The notes below the pieces were generated by a model. The model saw only the letters and a list, made by a program, of their open reading frames with translations, was not told the origin of the DNA and did no database searches. DNA of 20,924 nucleotides, from contig JAUVQZ010000018.1 in NCBI GenBank assembly GCA_030597865.1, positions 1 to 20,924 of the forward strand, written 5' to 3'. This DNA is from Pseudomonadota bacterium. GTDB lineage: Bacteria > Desulfobacterota > Desulfobulbia > Desulfobulbales > SURF-16. Shown here one piece after another: positions 8,749 to 15,383 of the stretch (positions are counted from its first letter, which is position 1; every line of letters starts with the position of its first letter). Both the position numbers and the translations under genes were made by a program.

Positions 8749-8780
8749 TATTTACATCAGCGAACAGACAGGAGCTGCCC

Positions 8781-9548
8781 ATGACGTGGTTAAATCTCTT
8801 ATCAAAGAGTAGTAAAATAGGCCTTTTGGGCTTTTTCTTCCTTACCCTGGCCCTGGGAGTTGCCCAGGCCGCTGAACTGGACGGTACGGCAATTCTCCGC
8901 CAGGTGGATGACAACCTGCAGCCCGACTCCTATGAGATGTACCGCAAGCTCATCAATGTCGAGCCGGACGGCAGCAAGAAGGAATTTGTCCTCTACTCGG
9001 TGAAAAAGGGCGATGACAAGATGGTGGCCCTCTTCCTGTCGCCGGCCAGTGAAAAGGGACGCTCCACCCTGCGCCTGGGGGATAATATGTGGCTCTACAT
9101 CCCCAATGTGGGCAGGCCCATCCGCATCACCAGCCTGCAGTCGGTGGTGGGCGGCGTCTTTAACAACTCCGATATCCTGCGCCTGGACTACAGCGCCGAG
9201 TATGATGCAATGAGCGTGGTTCAGGAGGGCGACTTCTATCTCCTGGAGCTCAAGGCCAAGACCAACGCCATTGCCTATGACCGCCTGAAGATGTGGGTGG
9301 ATGCCAAGTCCGTGGTGCCCACCACCATCGAGTGCTATGCGGCAAGCGGCATGCTGATCAAGACCTTGTACTATAAGAAGAGCAAGGATTTTGGCGACGG
9401 CCTGATCCGTCCCTCGGTGCTGGAGACCGATAGTCCGCTCTACAAGGGCTATAAGTCGGTGATGATCTATGCCAAGATCGAGAAAAAGGAGCTGGCTGAC
9501 GAGGTGTTTTCGTTGAACTATCTATCTCGAGTCGAGGAGCTCCGTTAA
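8781..9548 (+). CDS. Periplasmic outer-membrane lipoprotein-sorting (LolA-like) protein
   Basis: 255 residues. A signal peptide spans 1-30 (charged start, hydrophobic core LLGFFFLTLALGV, cleavage after AQA). The mature part reads as the LolA-like fold of the 'outer membrane lipoprotein-sorting protein' family: repeated beta strands with KGDDKMVALFLSPASEKGRSTLRLGDNMWLYIPNVGR-type segments around 60-115 and YDRLKMWVDAKS near 170. Proteins of this kind bind a lipid or lipid-anchored ligand in the periplasm and commonly neighbour FtsX-type ABC transporters. GGAG precedes the ATG by 6 nt. It probably receives substrate from the upstream permease (inference). The 255-bp gap and its palindromes suggest separate control or an RNA element. 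Confidence 0.88.
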   Translation: MTWLNLLSKSSKIGLLGFFFLTLALGVAQAAELDGTAILRQVDDNLQPDSYEMYRKLINVEPDGSKKEFVLYSVKKGDDKMVALFLSPASEKGRSTLRLGDNMWLYIPNVGRPIRITSLQSVVGGVFNNSDILRLDYSAEYDAMSVVQEGDFYLLELKAKTNAIAYDRLKMWVDAKSVVPTTIECYAASGMLIKTLYYKKSKDFGDGLIRPSVLETDSPLYKGYKSVMIYAKIEKKELADEVFSLNYLSRVEELR

Positions 9549-9671
9549 AAAAACTACAGCGCTCGCAACGTTGTGTGGGGTTCATCGCGGAATATCGTCG
9601 AAGGATGTTGCCTCTATTGTCTTTCTTCTCGTTATGCTCTTTGTTCCTTTTCGCCGCTTCGCTGCTGCTTG

Positions 9672-9706
9672 TCCAGCCTGTCGAAGGGTGCCCGTTCAGG
9701 GCTGGA
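9672..9706. repeat. Imperfect hairpin with TCCAGCC/GGCTGGA arms
   Basis: TCCAGCC (9672-9678) pairs with GGCTGGA (9700-9706). Inner segments GAA/TTC and GGG/CCC extend the stem around a TG loop. The arm CCTGTCGAAGGG resembles a very common bacterial intergenic REP sequence (recalled). It lies in the 267-bp gap upstream of the ten-helix protein, which otherwise holds no coding sequence I can support. Confidence 0.4.
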
Positions 9707-9815
9707 TGGGGGAAAGTTTGATCGCCAATAGGTCTCATGGTATTCCGTGAGGAATCTTATAAAAGAAAAGCGTGGGCTCCTACCTTAAAGAAGAGAATTG
9801 AGAAGGAATAAGATT

Positions 9816-11015
9816 ATGACAGATGTAAAGAGAGAATCTTTTTTCGAGAGGCTGATCGATCAGTTCAACATGCTCTGGTTCATCATGGCCCTGGGTTTTG
9901 GCGGCACCTCGGTGGCCGGCTTCGCCTTTGTCAACAACACCCTGCCCCGCAACCCGCCCATGAAGGGCATGCTCTATTTTGATAAAATTAATGAGTATGC
10001 CGGCAATGCCGGGGGCATCTATACCGCCCTGGCCGGCTATATGAAGATCCACATGGTGCTCTTCGGTCTCATGCATCTGGTCGCCCTCTTTGGGGTTACC
10101 GTCCTCTACATCACCTGGCGCCGTCGCCATCCCGAGAAGTTTCAGGAACTGCTGGCCGACACCCATCGTAATTCGGTGCTCATTGCGCCGATTTTGGCCT
10201 ATGGCATGGCCTTTAACGTCTTTCTGGTCCTGGGCTATGTCTTTATCGACTGGATGCGGATCAATGTTCAGCTCCTGCTGCCCTATGCGGCGGCGGTCTA
10301 TGGCCTTCTCTGGCTGTGGACCATGGCCACGGCCATCCGCCTCCAGGCCATTGCCCTGGAAAAGGGCTTTGATGTGGATAAGATGCATTTTGGCTGGCTC
10401 CTCATCCCCTTTGCCCTGGCCATGACCACGGTGACCGGCACCGGGATCTCCTACCTGGCCCACGGCGGTCTGGCCGATGTCGTCTTTTTCCTCTCCATCA
10501 CCTCCTTTACCATGGCCCTCTTTCTGCTGATGGTGAAGCTCTTCAGCCTCTTTAAGTCCCATTACGCCAAGGGTATGCCGGAGAGGATCGAGTTTCTGCC
10601 CTCCTTTTTCATTGTGGTGCCCATTATCACCCTGCTCACCATCTCCATGCTGCGCTACGGCTATTATTTCCAGCATAAATTCCACGTCCAGCTACCCGCC
10701 GCCTCCTTTGCCCTGCTGGTGACCGCGGGTTTTGGCTTGATGACCTGGTATATGGCCCTGGGCCTGTTCATGCTCCGTGATTATTTTAGGAAATACCTCT
10801 TCAGCGTCCGCTATTTTGACGAGTCGCAATGGGGGCTGATCTGTCCCATGGTGGCCTACGCCGTGCTCTCCACCTTTGTCTACAAGCATGGCCTCTCCTA
10901 TCCCCTCACCCAGGTTGTCACCCTGCTCTTCATGATCCTTGATGTGGTGATTCTCCTCTCCATGCTGACCAGGCAATTTCTCAAGGTAAAGGGCACATGC
11001 TGTACCGACGCCTAG
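9816..11015 (+). CDS. Ten-helix integral membrane protein with C-terminal Cys-Cys, function unknown
   Basis: 399 residues, about ten membrane helices (approx. 17-39, 78-100, 120-144, 155-178, 193-213, 222-245, 262-280, 296-320, 340-356, 364-384). Conserved-looking membrane-embedded polar features include H79, H87 and a GTGISYLAHGG loop (208-218). The protein ends KGTCCTDA with vicinal C395/C396. ATG 9816 has AAGGA about 8 nt upstream; an earlier TTG at 9798 is rejected. Its last 19 nt overlap the barrel gene, so the two are coupled. I do not recognise it firmly. From memory the size, topology and setting resemble the family curators call TsoY-type (seleno)proteins, which would make this a cysteine form; I cannot verify that. 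A TehA/SLAC1-like channel is another possibility. Confidence 0.7.
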   Translation: MTDVKRESFFERLIDQFNMLWFIMALGFGGTSVAGFAFVNNTLPRNPPMKGMLYFDKINEYAGNAGGIYTALAGYMKIHMVLFGLMHLVALFGVTVLYITWRRRHPEKFQELLADTHRNSVLIAPILAYGMAFNVFLVLGYVFIDWMRINVQLLLPYAAAVYGLLWLWTMATAIRLQAIALEKGFDVDKMHFGWLLIPFALAMTTVTGTGISYLAHGGLADVVFFLSITSFTMALFLLMVKLFSLFKSHYAKGMPERIEFLPSFFIVVPIITLLTISMLRYGYYFQHKFHVQLPAASFALLVTAGFGLMTWYMALGLFMLRDYFRKYLFSVRYFDESQWGLICPMVAYAVLSTFVYKHGLSYPLTQVVTLLFMILDVVILLSMLTRQFLKVKGTCCTDA

Positions 11016-12298
11016 TCTTCAGCCTCTTGCTCGCCGCTGCTGTGGGCCCAAGCTCCCCAGCTGCGGCCGAGGAGTTCACCTTTGATCTTGAAGAGTTTGA
11101 CAAGAAGAGCCTGGAGTGGGGGGGCTACGCAGAGCTCAGATGGGATCACACCGAGATCAACCAAAACAGCGCCTTTGCCCTTCTTGACTCCCACCGCGAT
11201 CCCCGTTCCTGCCTGGACCGCTTCACTGCCACCCTGCAGCTTGACGGCAATTTTAATAAGGGGGCGGTCTCCTTTAACTGGAAGGCCCAGGCCTACGCGC
11301 GGCAGGACCAGGAGCAATGGGCCGATAACGCCGATATCTTTGCGGCCTATGCCAGCATCAAACCCACCCCGCTGGCCACCCTTGACCTGGGTAAGAAGGT
11401 CTTTAAGTGGGGCAAGGGTTATGCCTGGAATCCGGTGGGCTTTATTGACCGGCCCAAGGACCCCAATAACCCTGAGGAGGGCCTGGAGGGCTATATCGGC
11501 GCTGGACTGGATCTAATCAAGAGCCTTTCCGGTCCTTTGCAGACCGTGGCCCTGACCACGGTGGCCCTGCCGGTCTGGCGCGACGTTAACGGGGATTTTG
11601 GAGAGGGGGATAATGTCAACCTGGCTGCCAAGCTCTATCTGCTCTACCGTGATGTGGATATTGATCTTCTCTGCTTCACCGGCAATAGCCGTTCCACTCG
11701 CTATGGCCTTGATTTCTCCACCAACCTGGCCACCAATTTTGAGATCCACGCTGAGCTGGCCCATATCCCCAACCAGTCCCAGAGGTTTTTGACTGCGGAC
11801 GGCAGCATTGAGACCCGCACGCTTAGCGATACCAGCTATCTTCTGGGTCTGCGCTATCTCACTGAAAGCGATATCACCACCATCATCGAGTATTACCACA
11901 ACGATGACGGCTATACGGAGGACGAGCAGGACCGTTTTTTCCGGTTGGTGGCGGATGCTGACAGCCTTTACACGGCCACAGGCGATGACTCCCTCTATAC
12001 AAAGGCGGCCTCAATGAGTCAGGGCGCCTACGGCCAGTCCCAGTCCGGCCGCAACTATCTCTATACCCGACTGACCAAGAAGGAGCCCTTTGACCTGCTC
12101 TACTTCACCCCCGGCCTCACCGCCATTGTCAATCTTGATGATGGGAGCTATTCCCTGAGCCCGGAAGCGGTCTACACCGGCTTTACCAACTGGGAGATGC
12201 GCCTCCGTTTCTCGCTCCTTGGGGGATCCAGCTTCACCGAGTACGGTGAAAAGCAGAATGAAAATAAGCTTGAGCTGCGCTGCCGTTATTTCTTTTAG
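10997..12298 (+). CDS. Outer-membrane beta-barrel protein
   Basis: 433 residues. The signal peptide is at about 1-24 (RR, then FSLLLAAAVG, cleavage after PAAA). The mature chain is rich in alternating polar/aromatic strands and turns, and ends in RCRYFF with terminal Phe, the hallmark of substrates of the Bam machinery. A motif KKVFKWGKGYAWNPVGFIDRP near 133-153 recalls DUF1302/alginate-export-like barrels, where a WG-KG-W stretch is frequent. Its start codon lies inside the preceding gene (19-nt overlap), so synthesis is coupled to the ten-helix membrane protein. With the ABC pair and LolA-like protein it would complete an inner membrane-periplasm-outer membrane route. Substrate unknown. Confidence 0.85.
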   Translation: MLYRRLVFSLLLAAAVGPSSPAAAEEFTFDLEEFDKKSLEWGGYAELRWDHTEINQNSAFALLDSHRDPRSCLDRFTATLQLDGNFNKGAVSFNWKAQAYARQDQEQWADNADIFAAYASIKPTPLATLDLGKKVFKWGKGYAWNPVGFIDRPKDPNNPEEGLEGYIGAGLDLIKSLSGPLQTVALTTVALPVWRDVNGDFGEGDNVNLAAKLYLLYRDVDIDLLCFTGNSRSTRYGLDFSTNLATNFEIHAELAHIPNQSQRFLTADGSIETRTLSDTSYLLGLRYLTESDITTIIEYYHNDDGYTEDEQDRFFRLVADADSLYTATGDDSLYTKAASMSQGAYGQSQSGRNYLYTRLTKKEPFDLLYFTPGLTAIVNLDDGSYSLSPEAVYTGFTNWEMRLRFSLLGGSSFTEYGEKQNENKLELRCRYFF

Positions 12299-12304
12299 GT
12301 GTAT

Positions 12305-12369
12305 CTTGAATAATTAGATTTTTTGTTCAAGATCAGATAAGCGCAAACTCCGAGCCGTCCCACTGGACG
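12305..12369. repeat. Dispersed 65-bp element, copy A
   Basis: It begins 6 nt after the barrel stop codon with CTTGAA, 15 nt, TTCAAG (perfect 6-bp inverted repeat, T-rich loop), and ends with CCGAGCC...CCACTGGACG. By eye it matches copy B at 14983-15050 at 55 of 65 positions, with one 3-nt gap. The rest of the 12299-12540 gap holds no gene; a TTGACA box at 12458-12463 has no good -10. Confidence 0.7.
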
Positions 12370-12540
12370 AGGTAAGCGAGTTTACGAGACTCCGAAAAGC
12401 ACGTCAAGGTGGCCTTAGGGTAATGTGAACGCCCCTCAGACTTTTATCTGGATAAACTTGACATGGCCGAGGCTCCTGTGTGACTATCAATACTTAGGTC
12501 ACCCTCGAAAAATAAGGAGCGCCTGCAAGTCATAGCCCAT

Positions 12541-13308
12541 ATGAGTTCACAAAATCCCCCCCTCAAAATAACGCCTTATCTGGCCATCATTTACCAAAAA
12601 CTGCGGAGCGCCTTTACCGACCTGCTGCCCATCATTGTTGTTATTGCCTTTTTCCAGCTTATTGTCCTCCGCCAACCCATGCCGGAGCTGGGACAGGTCC
12701 TGTTCGGCGGCCTGCTGGTCGTCATGGGGCTCAGCCTTTTTATTCAGGGGCTTGAGATGGGACTTTTCCCCATTGGCGAGGCCATGGCCCAGGCCCTGGC
12801 CCGCAAGGGCAGCCTTTTCTGGCTGCTGACCTTTGCCTTTTCCCTGGGGTTTGCCACCACCGTGGCAGAACCTGCCCTCATTGCCGTGGCCAGGGAGGCC
12901 GCCGAGATCGCCAGCCAGGGCAACCTCATTGGCCCAGGGGAGGACGCCATCAGCTCCTATGCCCTGGGCCTGAGAATGTCTGTCGCCGTTTCAGTGGGGC
13001 TGGCCATCCTCATCGGTGTTTTGCGTATTATCAAGGGCTGGCCCATCCACTATCTGATCATCAGTGGTTATGTGATGGTGATGTTGATGACCATTATTGC
13101 CCCGGAGGAGATAGTCGGCATCGCCTATGACGCCGGCGGTGTTACCACCTCAACAGTAACTGTACCCCTGGTGGCGGCCCTGGGGGTTGGCCTGGCCTCC
13201 ATAATCAAAGGACGTAATCCCCTGGTGGACGGTTTTGGCCTGATTGCCTTTGCCTCGTTGCTTCCCATGATTTTTGTCATGGGCTATGGCCTGCTCATTT
13301 TTTCCTAG
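12541..13308 (+). CDS. DUF1538 membrane protein, first copy
   Basis: 255-residue polytopic inner-membrane protein of the DUF1538 family, probably a transporter subunit. About six to seven helices. Family signatures are visible: LLPIIVVIAFFQLIVLRQPMPEL near 28-50, FATTVAEPAL (104-113), and DAGGVTTSTVTVP (197-209) followed by NPLVDGFGLIAFASLLP. The same motifs recur in the next gene, so the two are ancient duplicates that may form a heteromer. The nearest Shine-Dalgarno, AAGGAG at 12514-12519, is about 21 nt from the ATG, further than normal; no better start is seen. First gene of a four-gene operon with P-II and CBS proteins. Confidence 0.85.
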   Translation: MSSQNPPLKITPYLAIIYQKLRSAFTDLLPIIVVIAFFQLIVLRQPMPELGQVLFGGLLVVMGLSLFIQGLEMGLFPIGEAMAQALARKGSLFWLLTFAFSLGFATTVAEPALIAVAREAAEIASQGNLIGPGEDAISSYALGLRMSVAVSVGLAILIGVLRIIKGWPIHYLIISGYVMVMLMTIIAPEEIVGIAYDAGGVTTSTVTVPLVAALGVGLASIIKGRNPLVDGFGLIAFASLLPMIFVMGYGLLIFS

Positions 13309-13328
13309 AAAGGTTAAGCAGATACGAC

Positions 13329-14120
13329 ATGGAATTTCTATTAGAATTTGGCCAGATACTGCTGGCAACCTTCAGGGATGTGCTGCCGATCATTATTCTC
13401 ATCGCCAGCTTTCAGATTCTTGTCCTGCGTCAGTCAATTCCGCACCTAAAGCGCGTCTTGGTGGGGGTGGTCTATGTGATCTTGGGTCTGGCCCTTTTTC
13501 TGGCCGGTCTTGATAAGGCCCTGTTCCCCTTGGGCAAGATCATGGCCCAGCAACTCTCTAATCCCCTTTTTATCTACGGACATGAGATAACGGCAGACCA
13601 GGTGCAATGGTCGGCCTATGGCTGGACCTATCTCTTTGCCGCCCTCATCGGCTTTGCCACCACCATTGCCGAACCTTCCCTCATTGCCGTGGCATTTAAG
13701 GCCAGTGAGGTTTCCGCCGGCACCATCAGCCAGTGGGGCCTGAGGATCACCGTGGCCGTGGGGGTTTCCGTTGGCATCAGTCTCGGGGCCTTCCGTATTG
13801 TCTCTGGTACGCCACTCTATCTTTTTATTCTCGTGGGTTATCTGGTGGTGATTGTTCAGACTATCTTTGCCCCGAAAAACATTATTGCCCTGGCCTATGA
13901 TTCCGGCGGGGTCACGACATCAACGGTAACAGTGCCCCTGGTGGCAGCTTTGGGGTTGGGGTTGTCCGAGGCCGTACCAGGCCGCAACCCTGCGTTGGAC
14001 GGTTTTGGCCTCATCGCCTTTGCCAGTTTATTTCCGATTATCACGGTTATGGGCTATGCCCAGTATAGCCACTGGCTTGCCAATCGCGGCAAAATTTCGC
14101 CAGCCAAGGAGGATTCCTAA
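13329..14120 (+). CDS. DUF1538 membrane protein, second copy
   Basis: 263 residues, paralogous to the preceding protein. It shares DVLPIIILIASFQILVLRQ (17-35), FATTIAEPSL (109-118), DSGGVTTSTVTVP (191-203) and NPALDGFGLIAFASLFP (220-236). The paired small polar TTSTVT loop next to an aspartate looks like a candidate substrate or ion site (inference). Some genomes carry both units fused in one protein (recalled). It lies 20 nt after the first copy; the ribosome site is weak. Its TAA shares one base with the ATG of the P-II gene (TAATG), indicating coupling and suggesting P-II controls this membrane pair. Confidence 0.86.
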   Translation: MEFLLEFGQILLATFRDVLPIIILIASFQILVLRQSIPHLKRVLVGVVYVILGLALFLAGLDKALFPLGKIMAQQLSNPLFIYGHEITADQVQWSAYGWTYLFAALIGFATTIAEPSLIAVAFKASEVSAGTISQWGLRITVAVGVSVGISLGAFRIVSGTPLYLFILVGYLVVIVQTIFAPKNIIALAYDSGGVTTSTVTVPLVAALGLGLSEAVPGRNPALDGFGLIAFASLFPIITVMGYAQYSHWLANRGKISPAKEDS

Positions 14121-14467
14121 TGCGGTTTAAGGTTATTTTAGCAAGCGTCAAAAATGATATTTCCGACAAGGTCGTCGATGCCGGAAAAAAGGCCGGGGCC
14201 ACAGGCGCCACCATTATTCCGGCCCGGGGTACGGGTATCCATGAGGCCAAGACTTTTTTCGGCCTCACCCTGGAGGCCCAGACCGATATCATCATGTTTC
14301 TCGTTGAGGAGCACATAACCCAAGCGATCCTCGAGGCCATAGGTGAGGCCGGAGAGTTTCATAAGCCTGGTACGGGCATCGCCTTTGTAATACCGGTGGA
14401 GCAGGTCATCGGCCTTGAGAGCCAGATTGAGCGTTTCAAGGAAGAGGTTCGGGAGCAATATTTTTAA
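14120..14467 (+). CDS. P-II family signalling protein with short T-loop
   Basis: 115-residue cytoplasmic protein with the P-II ferredoxin-like beta-alpha-beta repeat: strand RFKVILASV, helix KVVDAGKKAGATGATII, loop, strand DIIMFLV (56-62), helix HITQAILEAIGEAG, then PGTGIAFVIPVEQVIGL (83-99), the counterpart of the GKIF segment in GlnB. The T-loop region (about 36-55, ARGTGIHEAKTFFGLTLEAQ) is shortened and has no tyrosine like the uridylylated Tyr51 of GlnB, so classical GlnD control is unlikely. P-II trimers bind adenine nucleotides and gate membrane transporters; the likely target is the adjacent DUF1538 pair (inference). AAGGAGG lies 7 nt before the ATG. Confidence 0.88.
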   Translation: MRFKVILASVKNDISDKVVDAGKKAGATGATIIPARGTGIHEAKTFFGLTLEAQTDIIMFLVEEHITQAILEAIGEAGEFHKPGTGIAFVIPVEQVIGLESQIERFKEEVREQYF

Positions 14468-14571
14468 ACGGGGTTTGGCACGGCCTTCATCCCTCCTCCC
14501 GTTTGCCTCCAGGGAGAGTCAGTGGCAGAGCTGGAGCAGTTAACAGGAGCATATACCTAAGAGGAGTACTA

Positions 14572-14976
14572 ATGAGTTCAGAAAAGATGGCCATTATTCG
14601 GGCCCGTGATGTGATGCGAAAAGGGGTGGTCAAGATTGACGGCATGGCAACCGCCAAAGAGGCTGGGGCCATGATGCGTCAGGAAAAGATGCCAGATCTC
14701 CTCGTTGAAAAACGGCATGCCGATGATGCCTGGGGCCTTGTGGCGGTCCAGGATCTGATCCGCGGTGTGATTCTCACCGGCCGCTCATCAGACGATGTCA
14801 ATGTCTATGAGATCATGACCAAACCGGTTATCACCGTGCCCGCTGATATGGACATCCGCTATGTGGCGCGTCTACTGCACCGGGCCGGTATCCGCCGGGC
14901 ACCTGTGGAGGAGCAGGGCGAGCTTATCGGCATGGTGTCCCTCACCTCCCTTATCCTGGACAACGAGTTGTTTTAA
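14572..14976 (+). CDS. Small protein with two CBS domains
   Basis: 134 residues made almost entirely of a CBS pair (about 11-66 and 78-133). Landmarks are ARDVMRKGVVKI at the first and VYEIMTKPVITVP at the second, with the GMVSLTSLI strand typical of the module's end. CBS pairs bind AMP, ATP, SAM or c-di-AMP and often gate channels and transporters. It follows the P-II gene by 104 nt and starts at ATG 14572, set by AGAGGAG about 6 nt upstream; a TTG at 14503 is rejected. It is probably a second nucleotide sensor for the same DUF1538 transport module (inference). Confidence 0.9.
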   Translation: MSSEKMAIIRARDVMRKGVVKIDGMATAKEAGAMMRQEKMPDLLVEKRHADDAWGLVAVQDLIRGVILTGRSSDDVNVYEIMTKPVITVPADMDIRYVARLLHRAGIRRAPVEEQGELIGMVSLTSLILDNELF

Positions 14977-14982
14977 GGCTGC

Positions 14983-15050
14983 CTTGAGTACGTAGATTTT
15001 TCGTTCATCAAGATCAGGTACGCGCAGGGTCCGAGCCGGCCCACTGGACG
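14983..15050. repeat. Dispersed 65-bp element, copy B
   Basis: It begins 6 nt after the CBS stop codon, exactly as copy A does after the barrel gene. The terminal stem is kept as CTTGA/TCAAG despite a 3-nt insertion (ATC) beside the right arm. The downstream part reads AGATCAG, CGCGCA, TCCGAGCC, CCCACTGGACG, nearly as in copy A. Confidence 0.7.
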
Positions 15051-15325
15051 GAAAAGCCATTATTCAATGGTAGCCTATGGTTTTGCGGGGAGAGATTTGT
15101 GCCTAGACTTCCTGGTCAAAACCGTAATTTTTTTCTGGAATCTCCCCAGTAGACGAATACCAAAATGCCGTTTTATCATTCCCCCTGGACATCATTTCAT
15201 CCAGGTCAAGGCCGGTCACCCCGTTGGCCACCTCATTCCGCCCCCATCCTTACTTTCCAGGTTGCCAATTCTGCCATGGCCAATCACCCATCTTGCCAGG
15301 TGGGATAAAGTTGCCGTGACCGCAC

Positions 15326-15344
15326 CGGTTTCCTGATGAAACCG
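15326..15344. repeat. Perfect 7-bp inverted repeat
   Basis: CGGTTTC, CTGAT loop, GAAACCG, 40 nt downstream of the AI-2E-type permease stop. No T-run on either side; it could be an end-of-transcript hairpin acting in RNA stability. Confidence 0.35.
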
Positions 15345-15383
15345 TCCGTCCATGCCTGCCTTGGGCCACTGGATGGGGAAGGG

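Larger units (their letters stand above)
14977..15383. other. Convergent intergenic region
   Basis: This 407-bp stretch separates the CBS gene (plus) and the AI-2E-type permease (minus), whose 3' ends face each other. No coding sequence is supported. It holds repeat copy B, a small CCATT-N4-AATGG hairpin (15057-15070), CCTGGA-N10-TCCAGG (15184-15205) and CGGTTTC-N5-GAAACCG (15326-15344). None is followed by a T-run in the needed direction, so terminators are unproven. Confidence 0.5.

Noticed and set aside
9780..10685. 301-codon minus-strand open frame opposite the ten-helix membrane protein
   Set aside because: Composition is extremely rich in His, Gly and Gln, the antisense signature of a hydrophobic gene; no ribosome site or motif.
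10997..11018. Selenocysteine readthrough at the end of the ten-helix protein
   Set aside because: No in-frame TGA is present; the C-terminal pair is TGC TGT and the frame ends in TAG.
12458..12480. TTGACA box as promoter of the DUF1538 operon
   Set aside because: A perfect -35 hexamer is present, but no acceptable -10 hexamer occurs at 16-18 nt spacing.
15067..15336. 89-codon plus-strand open frame in the convergent intergenic region
   Set aside because: No ribosome site, no motif, several hairpins inside it, and base composition unlike the neighbouring genes.
15326..15344. Terminator for the AI-2E-type permease gene
   Set aside because: The stem is perfect, but no T-run follows on the minus strand, so I list it only as an inverted repeat.
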